Assembly (NCBI GenBank): GCA_964576925.1
Contig: CAZNWJ010000008.1
Span: forward strand, 62,001-126,000
Length of the DNA: 64,000 nucleotides
Direction of reading: 5' to 3'
From: JADJGC01 sp964576925
GTDB taxonomy: Bacteria > Zixibacteria > MSB-5A5 > CAIYYT01
Shown here: piece by piece, positions 1 through 6,756 of the stretch
Layout of the letters: each line of letters starts with the position of its first letter
How positions within the stretch are numbered: position 1 is the stretch's first letter
Position numbers and translations under genes: made by a program
The notes under the pieces: generated by a model
Told to the model about the DNA's origin: nothing
Database searches by the model: none
The model's input: the letters and a program-made list of their open reading frames with translations, nothing else

Positions 1-1
1 C

Positions 2-829
2 AAGCGCGAGCGAGTCCTCAGTTTCCTTGATAATCAATTTGCCGACGTCCTCTTTTCCCTGATGAGCGATGGCGGCATCACACTCGAACTCGGCGCCGCC
101 GCTTCCGAAATCGCCGTGGACGACTCCGGTGTCTCGCTGAGTCTCGAAAACGGCAAGACACTGCGCTCCGACGTGCTGCTCGTCACCGCGGGTCGACTCG
201 GCAATACCGACGGCCTGGGATTGGAGAAAATTGGCCTCAAGACCACGGAAGATCAGCTGCTCTGCGTCGACGCCAACTATCGCACCAAAGTCAAGCATGT
301 CTACGCTGTCGGCGATGTCATCGGCTTCCCTTCCCTGGCGGCAACTTCGATGGATCAGGGACGCCGCGCCACGCTGGCCGCTTTCGGCATCAGGCACAGA
401 TCACGCAAGAACTCTCTCCTGCCATTTGGAATCTATACAATTCCGGAAATCTCTTATGTGGGCGAGACGGAAGAATCTTTGCGCGAGAAGGGCATTGCCT
501 ACGAAACCGGCATCGCGCACTTCTTCGAACTGCCCCGGGGCCAGATCAACAACGATCACGACGGCTTGCTCAAACTGATCTGCGCCCGCGACTCACGCAA
601 GCTCCTCGGCGTGCATATCGTCGGCGAACGCGCCACTGAGATCATTCACATCGGCCAGGCCGTCATGAGCTTCGGCGGCACGATCGACTATTTCGTGGAT
701 AACGTCTTTAACTACCCGACTATCGCCGAGGCTTACAAAACCGCCGCCCTTAACGGCCTCAACAAACTCGGCGTCATCGGCGCAGCGCTGCAGGCTTCGC
801 AACCTCGAAACCCGCACACCAAGGGCTGA
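2..829 (+). CDS. sthA: Soluble pyridine nucleotide transhydrogenase (Si-specific), 3' part
   Basis: The reading frame is open from the window edge and supplies the last 275 residues of a flavoprotein that moves reducing equivalents between NADH and NADP+ in the cytoplasm. Visible are the end of the NAD-binding domain (LVTAGRLGNTDGLGLE), the second FAD-binding strand (VYAVGDVIGFPSLA, followed by SMDQGR) and the dimerisation domain with IPEISYVGETEE and the conserved ending VFNYPTIAEAYKTAALNGLN. Full-length SthA is about 465 residues, so roughly 190 are missing upstream of the window. The redox-active Cys pair typical of related disulfide reductases would lie outside, so dihydrolipoamide dehydrogenase cannot be excluded from domains alone. 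The PRGQINNDHDGLLKL stretch is characteristic of SthA. The gene converges with the minus-strand gene ending at 852. Confidence 0.88.
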   Translation, partial: KRERVLSFLDNQFADVLFSLMSDGGITLELGAAASEIAVDDSGVSLSLENGKTLRSDVLLVTAGRLGNTDGLGLEKIGLKTTEDQLLCVDANYRTKVKHVYAVGDVIGFPSLAATSMDQGRRATLAAFGIRHRSRKNSLLPFGIYTIPEISYVGETEESLREKGIAYETGIAHFFELPRGQINNDHDGLLKLICARDSRKLLGVHIVGERATEIIHIGQAVMSFGGTIDYFVDNVFNYPTIAEAYKTAALNGLNKLGVIGAALQASQPRNPHTKG

Positions 830-851
830 TTCTTCGCGGAGTTTTCTCCCC

Positions 852-1199
852 TTACTCCACCCACACCTTGGCGATCTTCCAACTCATCGCGCGCTCGTCA
901 TAACAAAGCTGGAAAAAATTCGCCATCGAGTCAACCACCGCAAAGAAACGCAGCTTCGCCTGTCCGACATCCGATGTCCAATCGCCGGTAATCCGGTCGA
1001 CCTTGTGAATCTTCCCCCGCCAGCGAAACCGGCACGGCTTCAGTTGCCGCCGCTCGAACAGCGCGATTACCTCTATTTCGTCATCCAGATCCTGGTACAT
1101 ACTGTGAATCCGCTTAACTGACTCCACTCGCGTTCGAAACCGTCGCCGCTCCCCCCAACCTTCGTACTGCCGGGGTTTCGTCGCCGCTTCATAATGCAT
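852..1199 (-). CDS. DUF6504-like small protein downstream of lexA
   Basis: A 115-residue basic cytoplasmic protein with no signal peptide. The second half reads PCRFRWRGKIHKVDRI, then a Trp, then FFAVVDSMANFFQLCYD and a terminal WKIAKVWVE. This matches the pattern I recall for DUF6504: a Pro-x-x-Phe-x-Trp-Arg-Gly core, a central W and a tyrosine/aspartate strand near the end. DUF6504 proteins are often found beside SOS-type polymerase genes. Here the gene starts 33 nt after the lexA stop on the same strand, so it is probably in the LexA regulon. The biochemical function is unknown and the family assignment is by eye. An internal Met (MYQDLDDE) is an alternative start. Confidence 0.6.
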   Translation of the reverse strand: MHYEAATKPRQYEGWGERRRFRTRVESVKRIHSMYQDLDDEIEVIALFERRQLKPCRFRWRGKIHKVDRITGDWTSDVGQAKLRFFAVVDSMANFFQLCYDERAMSWKIAKVWVE

Positions 1200-1232
1200 C
1201 TGCTCTCCGCTTGCATCGCCCCTGAGCCCAAA

Positions 1233-1850
1233 CTACATCCGCCGCATCAGGCCGACAACCTTGCCCGCCAGGTAGAATCCCGGCGCATTCTTCTCGATAA
1301 TGATCGGACCAAATGCCTCATTCTCCGGCTGCAATCGAATGTGCTTCTTCTCCGGATAAAACCGCTTCACCGTCGCTTCGTCGCCGATCACCGCCACAAC
1401 GATCTCTCCCGCATTCGCCGATGACTGCTTGCGCACCAGCACGAAATCGCCATCAAATATCCCGGCGTTCTTCATGCTCTCGCCCCTGACTCTCAGCGTA
1501 AACAGGTCTCCCGATGGCACAAACGACTTATCAACGACGATCCGCTCGGTTATGTTGTCCTCGGCCAGCATCGGTTGACCCGCCGGTACCTGACCGACCA
1601 GCGGTATCATCACGGCGTCAGCCACGCTTTCCTTGATCAGCCGTATGCCGCGCGACACCGAGGCCGCCTTCTCGATATAACCCTTCTTGATCAGCGCCGT
1701 AAGCAATGCTCGTACACCGTTCGTTGATGCAATACCGAACTTCTCCCCAATCTCCCGAATTGTCGGCGGCTGGCCGTCGCGGTTGATCCGCTCTTCGATG
1801 TACCGGTAGACTTCGTGTTGCCTCGCGGTCAAATCCTCATAAGGCGTCAT
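1233..1850 (-). CDS. lexA: LexA SOS repressor / autoprotease
   Basis: This 205-residue protein has the usual LexA length and layout. An N-terminal winged helix (LTARQHEVYRYIEERI, then PPTIREIGEKFGIAS) binds DNA. The C-terminal S24 peptidase domain carries the Ala90-Gly91 autocleavage site in GQVPAGQPM, the nucleophile Ser125 (VRGESM) and the general base Lys162 (ATVKRF). On RecA-ssDNA stimulation it should cleave itself and derepress SOS genes. The start is fixed by a perfect GGAGGT at 1854-1859, five nt before the ATG; an upstream in-frame start at 1913 has no such site. An inverted repeat lies about 43 nt upstream and could be the autoregulatory operator. The DUF6504-like gene follows and is probably co-transcribed. 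Confidence 0.95.
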   Translation of the reverse strand: MTPYEDLTARQHEVYRYIEERINRDGQPPTIREIGEKFGIASTNGVRALLTALIKKGYIEKAASVSRGIRLIKESVADAVMIPLVGQVPAGQPMLAEDNITERIVVDKSFVPSGDLFTLRVRGESMKNAGIFDGDFVLVRKQSSANAGEIVVAVIGDEATVKRFYPEKKHIRLQPENEAFGPIIIEKNAPGFYLAGKVVGLMRRM

Positions 1851-1892
1851 GCGACCTCCAAATTGTCTTGTAGCACTCGCTATGAGTATACG

Positions 1893-1904
1893 GCACAAAT
1901 GTGC
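1893..1904. promoter_or_regulatory. Candidate LexA operator (inverted repeat)
   Basis: GCACA-AA-TGTGC, a 5-bp inverted repeat, sits about 43 nt upstream of the lexA ATG in an AT-richer stretch. Autoregulated lexA genes normally carry an operator here. The sequence matches neither the CTGT-N8-ACAG nor the GAAC-N4-GTTC class exactly, so the assignment rests on position and symmetry only. Confidence 0.3.
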
Positions 1905-2041
1905 AGTCGTCAATATTTTTTATCGGGAATCGCCGAAAATTCTATAGACCGATGGATGCCGATGGTGTATAAAGCTGTAGCTGCGGCAATAGCCGCTTAG
2001 GGATTCAACTACAATTTGGGCAACAGGTTACCAGACGAGCT

Positions 2042-2755
2042 ATGATCATAAATTGGCTACTGCTTTTCGTTCTCATCCTTGCCTGCTCAACTCCGGCGAA
2101 TGCAGAGACTCCGGCAGTGCCTTCTCCCCTCGAAGTGCGCGGAGCCAGCTTTGATTTCGGCCATGTGCCCTTCGGCTCAACCGTCAAGCATCGCATCACG
2201 CTGCTCAATCATGGCAGCGACCTGATCAAGATCACGCGCGTCAACCCGGGCTGCGGCTGCACTCAAATCCCTCTGACTAAGCGCGAAATCGCTCCCGGAG
2301 ATTCCGCCGAAATCGACTTGATCCTCGATACCTCGAAAATCAAGACCGGGCTCTTTCACAAGGTGCCGATGATCTTTACCGACAACCTGGCGATCCCCAG
2401 AATCTCCGTTACACTCACGGGCTACAACCTTGGCGCTGACGAGCGCGGTCCCGTGATCAAGGTCGCACCACTGACCGTCGAGTGGAGGACGCAGCAGGGA
2501 ACGCAACCGGCAGTACTGCGAGTGACGAACAACAGCAAAGAGGACATAAGAACCCGCATCATCGCCGCCCCGTCGCTGGATCTCGTAGAACCGATCTTCC
2601 CGCGCAAACTGATCCGAGCAGGGGGAGTCGATTCCATTCTGGTCAAGATTCCTGTCCATGCCGCCCAAACCGCGCTCGTACAAGAATCGTTGACGTTTTG
2701 CTTTAGCGATCACAAGGAAACACGATTTACTGTTCCCATTACGATTATCAGATAG
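2042..2755 (+). CDS. Exported DUF1573 protein, paralogue 1
   Basis: A 237-residue protein with a signal peptide (hydrophobic WLLLFVLILACSTPANA, residues about 5-22), so it acts outside the cytoplasm; the Cys in the signal could make it a lipoprotein. The mature part starts with the DUF1573 hallmark SFDFGHVPFGSTVKHRITLLN and continues to PGCGCTQIPL, then a second beta-sandwich half with VLRVTNNS and ETRFTVP. DUF1573 is an immunoglobulin-like fold whose molecular role is not established. It is the first of four tandem paralogues, 30 nt ahead of the second. The ribosome site is weak (ACGAG) and the start is the only ATG ahead of the signal peptide. Confidence 0.8.
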   Translation: MIINWLLLFVLILACSTPANAETPAVPSPLEVRGASFDFGHVPFGSTVKHRITLLNHGSDLIKITRVNPGCGCTQIPLTKREIAPGDSAEIDLILDTSKIKTGLFHKVPMIFTDNLAIPRISVTLTGYNLGADERGPVIKVAPLTVEWRTQQGTQPAVLRVTNNSKEDIRTRIIAAPSLDLVEPIFPRKLIRAGGVDSILVKIPVHAAQTALVQESLTFCFSDHKETRFTVPITIIR

Positions 2756-2785
2756 TCTCCACCCAACTTGGATAGAGGAGTTACG

Positions 2786-3529
2786 ATGAGACGAATCATA
2801 ATTCTCGCGACCGTCGCTTTGCTGGCGACCTTGATCGGTTTGCTTACCGCTCAACAACGGGGCCCCAAAGCCCTGGTGGTCGAACCCCGCTTTGATATGG
2901 GTTTTATGCCGCAGATGACCAAGGTGGCCCACACCTTCTGGGTCAACAATATCGGTACCGACAGCCTTCGGATCCGGAACGTCACCGTTTCCTGCGGGTG
3001 CACCAAGGCTACCAATCCCACCAAGGCGATCGCCGTCAACGACAGCGTCCCGATCGAGATCGTCTTCGATGCCGGAACCCGCAAGAAAGCCCAGAACAAG
3101 ACGGTGAGCGTCTCCAGCAATGACCCCGTCAGCAGCTCGCTGGAACTGGCCTTCACCTGTTATGTCTATGAGCCGAACGAAGCCGTCGGCCCCGTTTCGT
3201 TTACGAAGAACGAAAAGATCGATATCAAGAACACCGAAACCGCCAAGCCGGTGACTGTGCAATTTGTGAACAAATCGAATTCTGAATTGTTGCCGCGCGC
3301 CGTCATGTGGCCCAAGGAAATCCTGACCGTGGAAATGCCCAAGGCGACCGTTCCATCCGGCGGTACGGGGCAGTTCTTGGTCAAGTTCAAGCCGTCTTTA
3401 CCTGAGAAGAACTACGTGAAGTCGATTACGGTTGAGTTCAACGACGCCGCCAAGACCCGCTACACGATTCCGGTAAAGATCGCGGAATCACTAAGTTCGG
3501 CCAAGGCCAATGTTCAGAGCGGATCCTGA
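2786..3529 (+). CDS. Exported DUF1573 protein, paralogue 2
   Basis: A 247-residue secreted protein. The start at 2786 has a GAGGAG ribosome site at 2775-2780; a TTG 18 nt upstream would place the site inside the gene and is rejected. Residues 1-22 (MRRIIILATVALLATLIG...) form a signal peptide. The DUF1573 core follows: RFDMGFMPQMTKVAHTFWVN, IGTDSLRIRNV, then SCGCTKATNP, where the Cys-Gly-Cys-Thr motif is intact. The second half ends in DAAKTRYTIPVKI, matching the KTRFTVP ending of its neighbours. It lies directly downstream of paralogue 1 and is probably co-transcribed. Function unknown; repeated dosage of the family suggests a structural or binding role at the cell surface. Confidence 0.8.
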   Translation: MRRIIILATVALLATLIGLLTAQQRGPKALVVEPRFDMGFMPQMTKVAHTFWVNNIGTDSLRIRNVTVSCGCTKATNPTKAIAVNDSVPIEIVFDAGTRKKAQNKTVSVSSNDPVSSSLELAFTCYVYEPNEAVGPVSFTKNEKIDIKNTETAKPVTVQFVNKSNSELLPRAVMWPKEILTVEMPKATVPSGGTGQFLVKFKPSLPEKNYVKSITVEFNDAAKTRYTIPVKIAESLSSAKANVQSGS

Positions 3530-3541
3530 GCGGATTGACTG

Positions 3542-3569
3542 TTGACATCACGAGGATTTGGAGTATTAT
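3542..3569 (+). promoter_or_regulatory. Sigma70-type promoter of the third DUF1573 gene
   Basis: TTGACA (3542-3547), 16 nt, then TATTAT (3564-3569), which is nearly the full housekeeping consensus. Transcription would begin near 3576 and give a leader of about 27 nt before the TTG start at 3603. Its presence means the third gene has its own transcription and is not only read through from upstream. Confidence 0.7.
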
Positions 3570-3602
3570 GATGCTAATAACGACTAACTTACGGAGGACT
3601 TC

Positions 3603-4457
3603 TTGAAAAGAGGATTTCTGATCGTTTTGGCTGTCGCCCTGTTCGGCACTTTGCCGGTCCTTGCGCAAGCACCTCCGGCTGACAATCCGCTTCCGCCCAG
3701 CAAGGCGAAGTTATTCATCGATCAGACAGAATTCAACTTCGGGTACCTGCCGAACGATGCGACCGTCAGTCACTCGTTCATGATGTACAGCCGCGGCGAA
3801 GATTCCCTCAAGATTCTTCGCGTTAAGCCTGGCTGAGGCTGCACCAAGGCGCCTCTTAAGAAAGAGGTGATCGCTGTCGGTGACAGCGGAGACGTTGAAC
3901 TGATCTTTACTGCAGCCAAAGGCCAGAAAGGCCTCGTCAACAAAAGCGCTACGGTGACCTGCAATGACAATAGCAGGGCGAGCTTCGGTATCGTGCTGAA
4001 GGGCACAATCTACCCGACGGAACATCCCGACTCGCTTAGGCCGGTTACATTGTCCGATAGCCGCGTTCGGTGGGACCCCACGACCGAAAAGCGCGAGGCC
4101 AGGTTAACCGTTACGAATGTGTCTGATACGCCGTTGAGGCTTAACTTGGTGGCAGCCGCCGAACAATTCATTCATGTCGAGATTCCGCATGATGAGATCA
4201 AACCGGGCAAGACGAAGGAGATTAAGGTCAAATTGGCCAAAGACCTGACTGAGGCCGCCTTCAAAAAGTCCTTTACCTTCGAATGCTCCGATCCGGCCAA
4301 GACCCGATTTACCGTTCCCATCGAGTTGGCCAACTCGGCTCCCGTTGCTGCTCCGACCAAGTTCGAAAAGCCGCCGCTTCCCACTGGAAAGCAGCGCGCC
4401 GTCGATTCCACCAAGGTCGAGCCGCACTCGTCAACTGGAAGCGGCAAGACTCACTGA
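3603..4457 (+). CDS. DUF1573 paralogue 3 with in-frame TGA at a conserved Cys (candidate selenoprotein or nonsense allele)
   Basis: A TTG start at 3603 has GGAGGA at 3593-3598, then a clear signal peptide (GFLIVLAVALFGTLPVLAQA). The DUF1573 core NFGYLPNDATVSHSF runs to ILRVKPG, then TGA (3834-3836, codon 78), then GCTKAPL without a frame change. Paralogue 4 reads VKPACGCTKAP and paralogue 1 reads NPGCGCTQ, so TGA replaces the first Cys of Cys-Gly-Cys-Thr by one base (TGC to TGA). The 206 codons after it stay open and conserved (KSFTFECSDPAKTRFTVP is almost identical in paralogue 4). It has its own promoter and terminator. It is either a Sec-containing protein of 284 residues, a recent nonsense mutation, or a sequencing error. 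Other genes here end in TGA, so TGA is not generally reassigned. Confidence 0.6.
3850..3888 (+). other. Two perfect RNA hairpins just downstream of the in-frame TGA
   Basis: Hairpin A pairs CCTCTT (3852-3857) with AAGAGG (3862-3867) around the loop AAGA; a G-T and a C-G pair extend it to 3850-3869. Its loop begins 22 nt after the TGA. Hairpin B pairs CGCTGTC (3872-3878) with GACAGCG (3882-3888) around the loop GGT; its loop begins 43 nt after the TGA. Bacterial SECIS elements are stem-loops inside the coding region after UGA, usually with a G early in the loop. A has the right distance but no early G; B has the G but sits slightly too far. Suggestive only. Confidence 0.4.
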
Positions 4458-4480
4458 TTTCGTCCTTTGGCATTTTGTTC

Positions 4481-4513
4481 AACGAGCGTCTATAAATCCT
4501 ATGGACGCTCGTT
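4481..4513 (+). terminator. Hairpin terminator after the third DUF1573 gene
   Basis: AACGAGCGTC (4481-4490) and GACGCTCGTT (4504-4513) form a perfect 10-bp stem with a 13-nt loop, starting 24 nt after the stop codon and followed by TTCATTACGG. The T run is short, so termination may be partial. It separates paralogue 3 from paralogue 4. Confidence 0.6.
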
Positions 4514-4565
4514 TCATTACGGTTGTATCAGTGATTAGCTGGAATGTGATCATAGGAGGAACTAC

Positions 4566-5369
4566 GTGAGACATATCTTCCCGATTCTTCTCGGGCTAAC
4601 CCTGCTGACCGCTCCCGCCGCGCTCGGCCAGAGCAGTGCCCTGCCTGCGGGCGAAGCCAGGATCTACGTCGATGAAGTTGACTTCGACTTCGGCTTTCTG
4701 CCAAATGACGCCTTTGTAAGCCATTCATACAAAATCTACAGTCGCGGCAAGGACCCTCTGAGAATCCTCGGCGTCAAACCCGCCTGCGGCTGCACCAAGG
4801 CTCCCCTTGCCAAGGAAGTGATCGCTCCCGGCGACAGCGGTGAAGTTGAGTTAATCTTCCACATCGCCAGGGGGCAGCGCGGCCGCACCGACAAGAGCGC
4901 CACCGTGACCTGCAACGATAGCGAACGACAGACCGTCACCCTTCGCTTTCGTGGCAACATGTACCCGACCGAGCGTCCCGACTCCCTGACCCCTGTCTCC
5001 CTTTCACAAAGCAAGGTCAGTTGGATGTACGGTCAACCCATCAACGAACAGATCATCACGCTTAAGAACGTCACTGATACACCGATTCGTCTGACGCCCA
5101 TTGCGCTCCCCCGCGGCTTTGCCGACGTGACCATTCCCAAAGACGAAATCAAGCCGGGCAAGACGCGCGATATCCGCGTCAAGATGGCGAAGGAATTTGT
5201 CGGGAAGGATTTTCAGAAGTCATTTACTTTCGAGTGCAGCGATGTCGCGAAGACGCGTTTTACCGTGCCCGTATTGCTCGATGCTCCCATTTCTTCGATC
5301 GCTCCGCAGCTGACGCCTGCCGCGGCGCCCCAGAACGAAAGTGCCAAGGGCGGCAGCGGCTCACACTGA
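4566..5369 (+). CDS. Exported DUF1573 protein, paralogue 4
   Basis: A 267-residue secreted protein, the closest relative of paralogue 3. The GTG start at 4566 follows AGGAGGA at 4554-4560. Residues 1-20 (HIFPILLGLTLLTAPAALG) are a signal peptide. The DUF1573 core reads DFDFGFLPNDAFVSHSYKIY, then ILGVKPACGCTKAPL, with both motif Cys present. The C-terminal half has ITLKNVTDTPIRLTP, DEIKPGKTRDIRVKMAKEF and KSFTFECSDVAKTRFTVP, then an Ala/Pro/Ser-rich tail. It is the natural control for judging the TGA in paralogue 3. The molecular role of DUF1573 is not known. It is followed by an assembly gap, so more members could lie beyond. Confidence 0.8.
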   Translation: MRHIFPILLGLTLLTAPAALGQSSALPAGEARIYVDEVDFDFGFLPNDAFVSHSYKIYSRGKDPLRILGVKPACGCTKAPLAKEVIAPGDSGEVELIFHIARGQRGRTDKSATVTCNDSERQTVTLRFRGNMYPTERPDSLTPVSLSQSKVSWMYGQPINEQIITLKNVTDTPIRLTPIALPRGFADVTIPKDEIKPGKTRDIRVKMAKEFVGKDFQKSFTFECSDVAKTRFTVPVLLDAPISSIAPQLTPAAAPQNESAKGGSGSH

Positions 5370-5639
5370 TCCACTGTAGTTGTCCGGACGGAAAAATTGA
5401 AGCGGGCGGCCGGTGGGGAGCGCGCGTGTGAAAGATAACAGGCGGGCCCGCCAGCCGGGTGGAAAAAACCAAAAAAAAACACCGCAACAGATNNNNNNNN
5501 NNCGGGGCCCCCCATACCCATTGTGCATGGGGGGGCTGCGGCCAACCTTGACCCAGTTTTTTTGTCCGTAGGTAAAATTTTACGGGGGCGCCGTGTCGCC
5601 CCCCCGCTTCTGACTTCTACCTGGCGGGCACGACAGCTG
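5370..5639. other. Intergenic region with scaffold gap and G/C homopolymers
   Basis: Ten Ns at 5493-5502 mark a join between contigs, not real bases. Its flanks are unusual: A-rich runs at 5462-5479, then on the other side CCCCCCAT (5508-5515) and ATGGGGGG (5527-5534) forming a hairpin around an 11-nt loop. A further T-rich stretch and GTAAAATTTTAC (5572-5583, a perfect palindrome) follow and may terminate the cheB transcript from the other strand. No gene is visible. The true distance between paralogue 4 and cheB is unknown. Confidence 0.8.
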
Positions 5640-6737
5640 TTAGAAATACGCCATAATCTCCGACGGAATCTGATCGAGCGGGCTGACGATATCCGCGATT
5701 CCCGCCTCGACAACGGCTCGCGGCATGCCGTAGACCACGCACGATTGCTCGTCTTCGGCAATAATGTCGGCGCCCTTCGCCTTCATTTCTTTCAAGCCGA
5801 TTAATCCGTCTTGCCCCATGCCAGTCATGATCACTCCCAGTCCGAGATTCCCGAACGACAGCGCCACGGACTTCATCAGCACGTCAACCGAAGGTCGGTG
5901 CAGCAAATCGTCCGGCTGCTCAGCCAGTGTGCACATCGCCTGCGAGAAGTTCTTTCGCACAACGAGATGCCGGTCACCGCGCGCAATGTACGCTGTCCCG
6001 GCCTCGATCTTCTCGCCTTCCTCGGCTTCCTTGACATTGATTTGTGATAAACCGTTGAGCCGGTCGGCCAAAGACTTCGTAAACGTCGCCGGCATGTGCT
6101 GTACGACGACGATCCCGACCGGAAAATTCTTCGGCAAGGCCGTCAAGACGCGCTGCAGCGCAGGCGGCCCTCCGGTCGACGTCCCAATCGCGACGATCTT
6201 TACCAGCTTGTTCCGCTTAGGTCGCGCGGTGATCGGCGGTGGCGGATCACTCGCGCTGGCTCGCCGCCCGACTCCCTGGCCCGCCTTGCGGCCGCGTCGC
6301 AAAGCATATTGCGCCATTAAGGTGCGCCGCCGCAGGTGAATCTGGTGGATCTTCGCAACCAAATCGGCCTTAATCTTGACGATATCGAGCGAGACGAATG
6401 AGCTCTGTTTGGGAATGAAATCGACGGCGCCAAGATCCAGCGCATCGAAGGTCACCTTGGCGCCTTCGGAGGTCAACGACGACACCATGATCACCGGCGT
6501 CGGCTGCTTCTCCATGATTTGCCGCAGCGCCGCCAGCCCGTCCATCTGCGGCATCTCGATATCCATCGTAACCAAATCAGGCCTCAGTTCCAGAACGCGA
6601 TCGATGGCATCTTTGCCGTTTGTCGCCTGGCCGACGATCTCGATATTGGGGTCGTCGGCGACCATCATCTGGATCGCCTTGCGCATAAACGCCGAATCGT
6701 CGACGATCAGCATGCGAATCTTGTTTGTAGTTGCCAT
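5640..6737 (-). CDS. cheB: CheB chemotaxis protein-glutamate methylesterase/deamidase
   Basis: 365 residues. The N-terminal receiver domain (1-125) has the acidic pair Asp13/Asp14, phospho-acceptor Asp59 (TMDIEMPQMDG) and Lys110. An Arg/Pro-rich linker leads to the methylesterase domain with catalytic Ser187 (GTSTGG), His214 (VQHMPATF) and Asp310 (GMGQDG). Phosphorylation by CheA should activate removal of methyl groups from receptor glutamates. The start at 6737, with AGGAAAG just upstream, lies 19 nt after the cheA stop; a longer in-frame start at 6794 would overlap cheA. It is the last gene of the signalling cluster before the assembly gap. The esterase presupposes methylated receptors, yet none are in this window. 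Confidence 0.95.
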   Translation of the reverse strand: MATTNKIRMLIVDDSAFMRKAIQMMVADDPNIEIVGQATNGKDAIDRVLELRPDLVTMDIEMPQMDGLAALRQIMEKQPTPVIMVSSLTSEGAKVTFDALDLGAVDFIPKQSSFVSLDIVKIKADLVAKIHQIHLRRRTLMAQYALRRGRKAGQGVGRRASASDPPPPITARPKRNKLVKIVAIGTSTGGPPALQRVLTALPKNFPVGIVVVQHMPATFTKSLADRLNGLSQINVKEAEEGEKIEAGTAYIARGDRHLVVRKNFSQAMCTLAEQPDDLLHRPSVDVLMKSVALSFGNLGLGVIMTGMGQDGLIGLKEMKAKGADIIAEDEQSCVVYGMPRAVVEAGIADIVSPLDQIPSEIMAYF

Positions 6738-6756
6738 TCTTTCCTGTTGTGTAACT

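Noticed and set aside
2177..3262. Long minus-strand frame of 361 codons opposite the first two DUF1573 genes
   Set aside because: It spans two well-supported genes and the gap between them, has no family features and no ribosome site; a shadow of GC-rich coding DNA.
3834..3836. General reassignment of TGA as a sense codon in this genome
   Set aside because: Several intact genes in the window end in TGA at the expected place (for example sthA at 827-829 and nuoI), so TGA is a normal stop.
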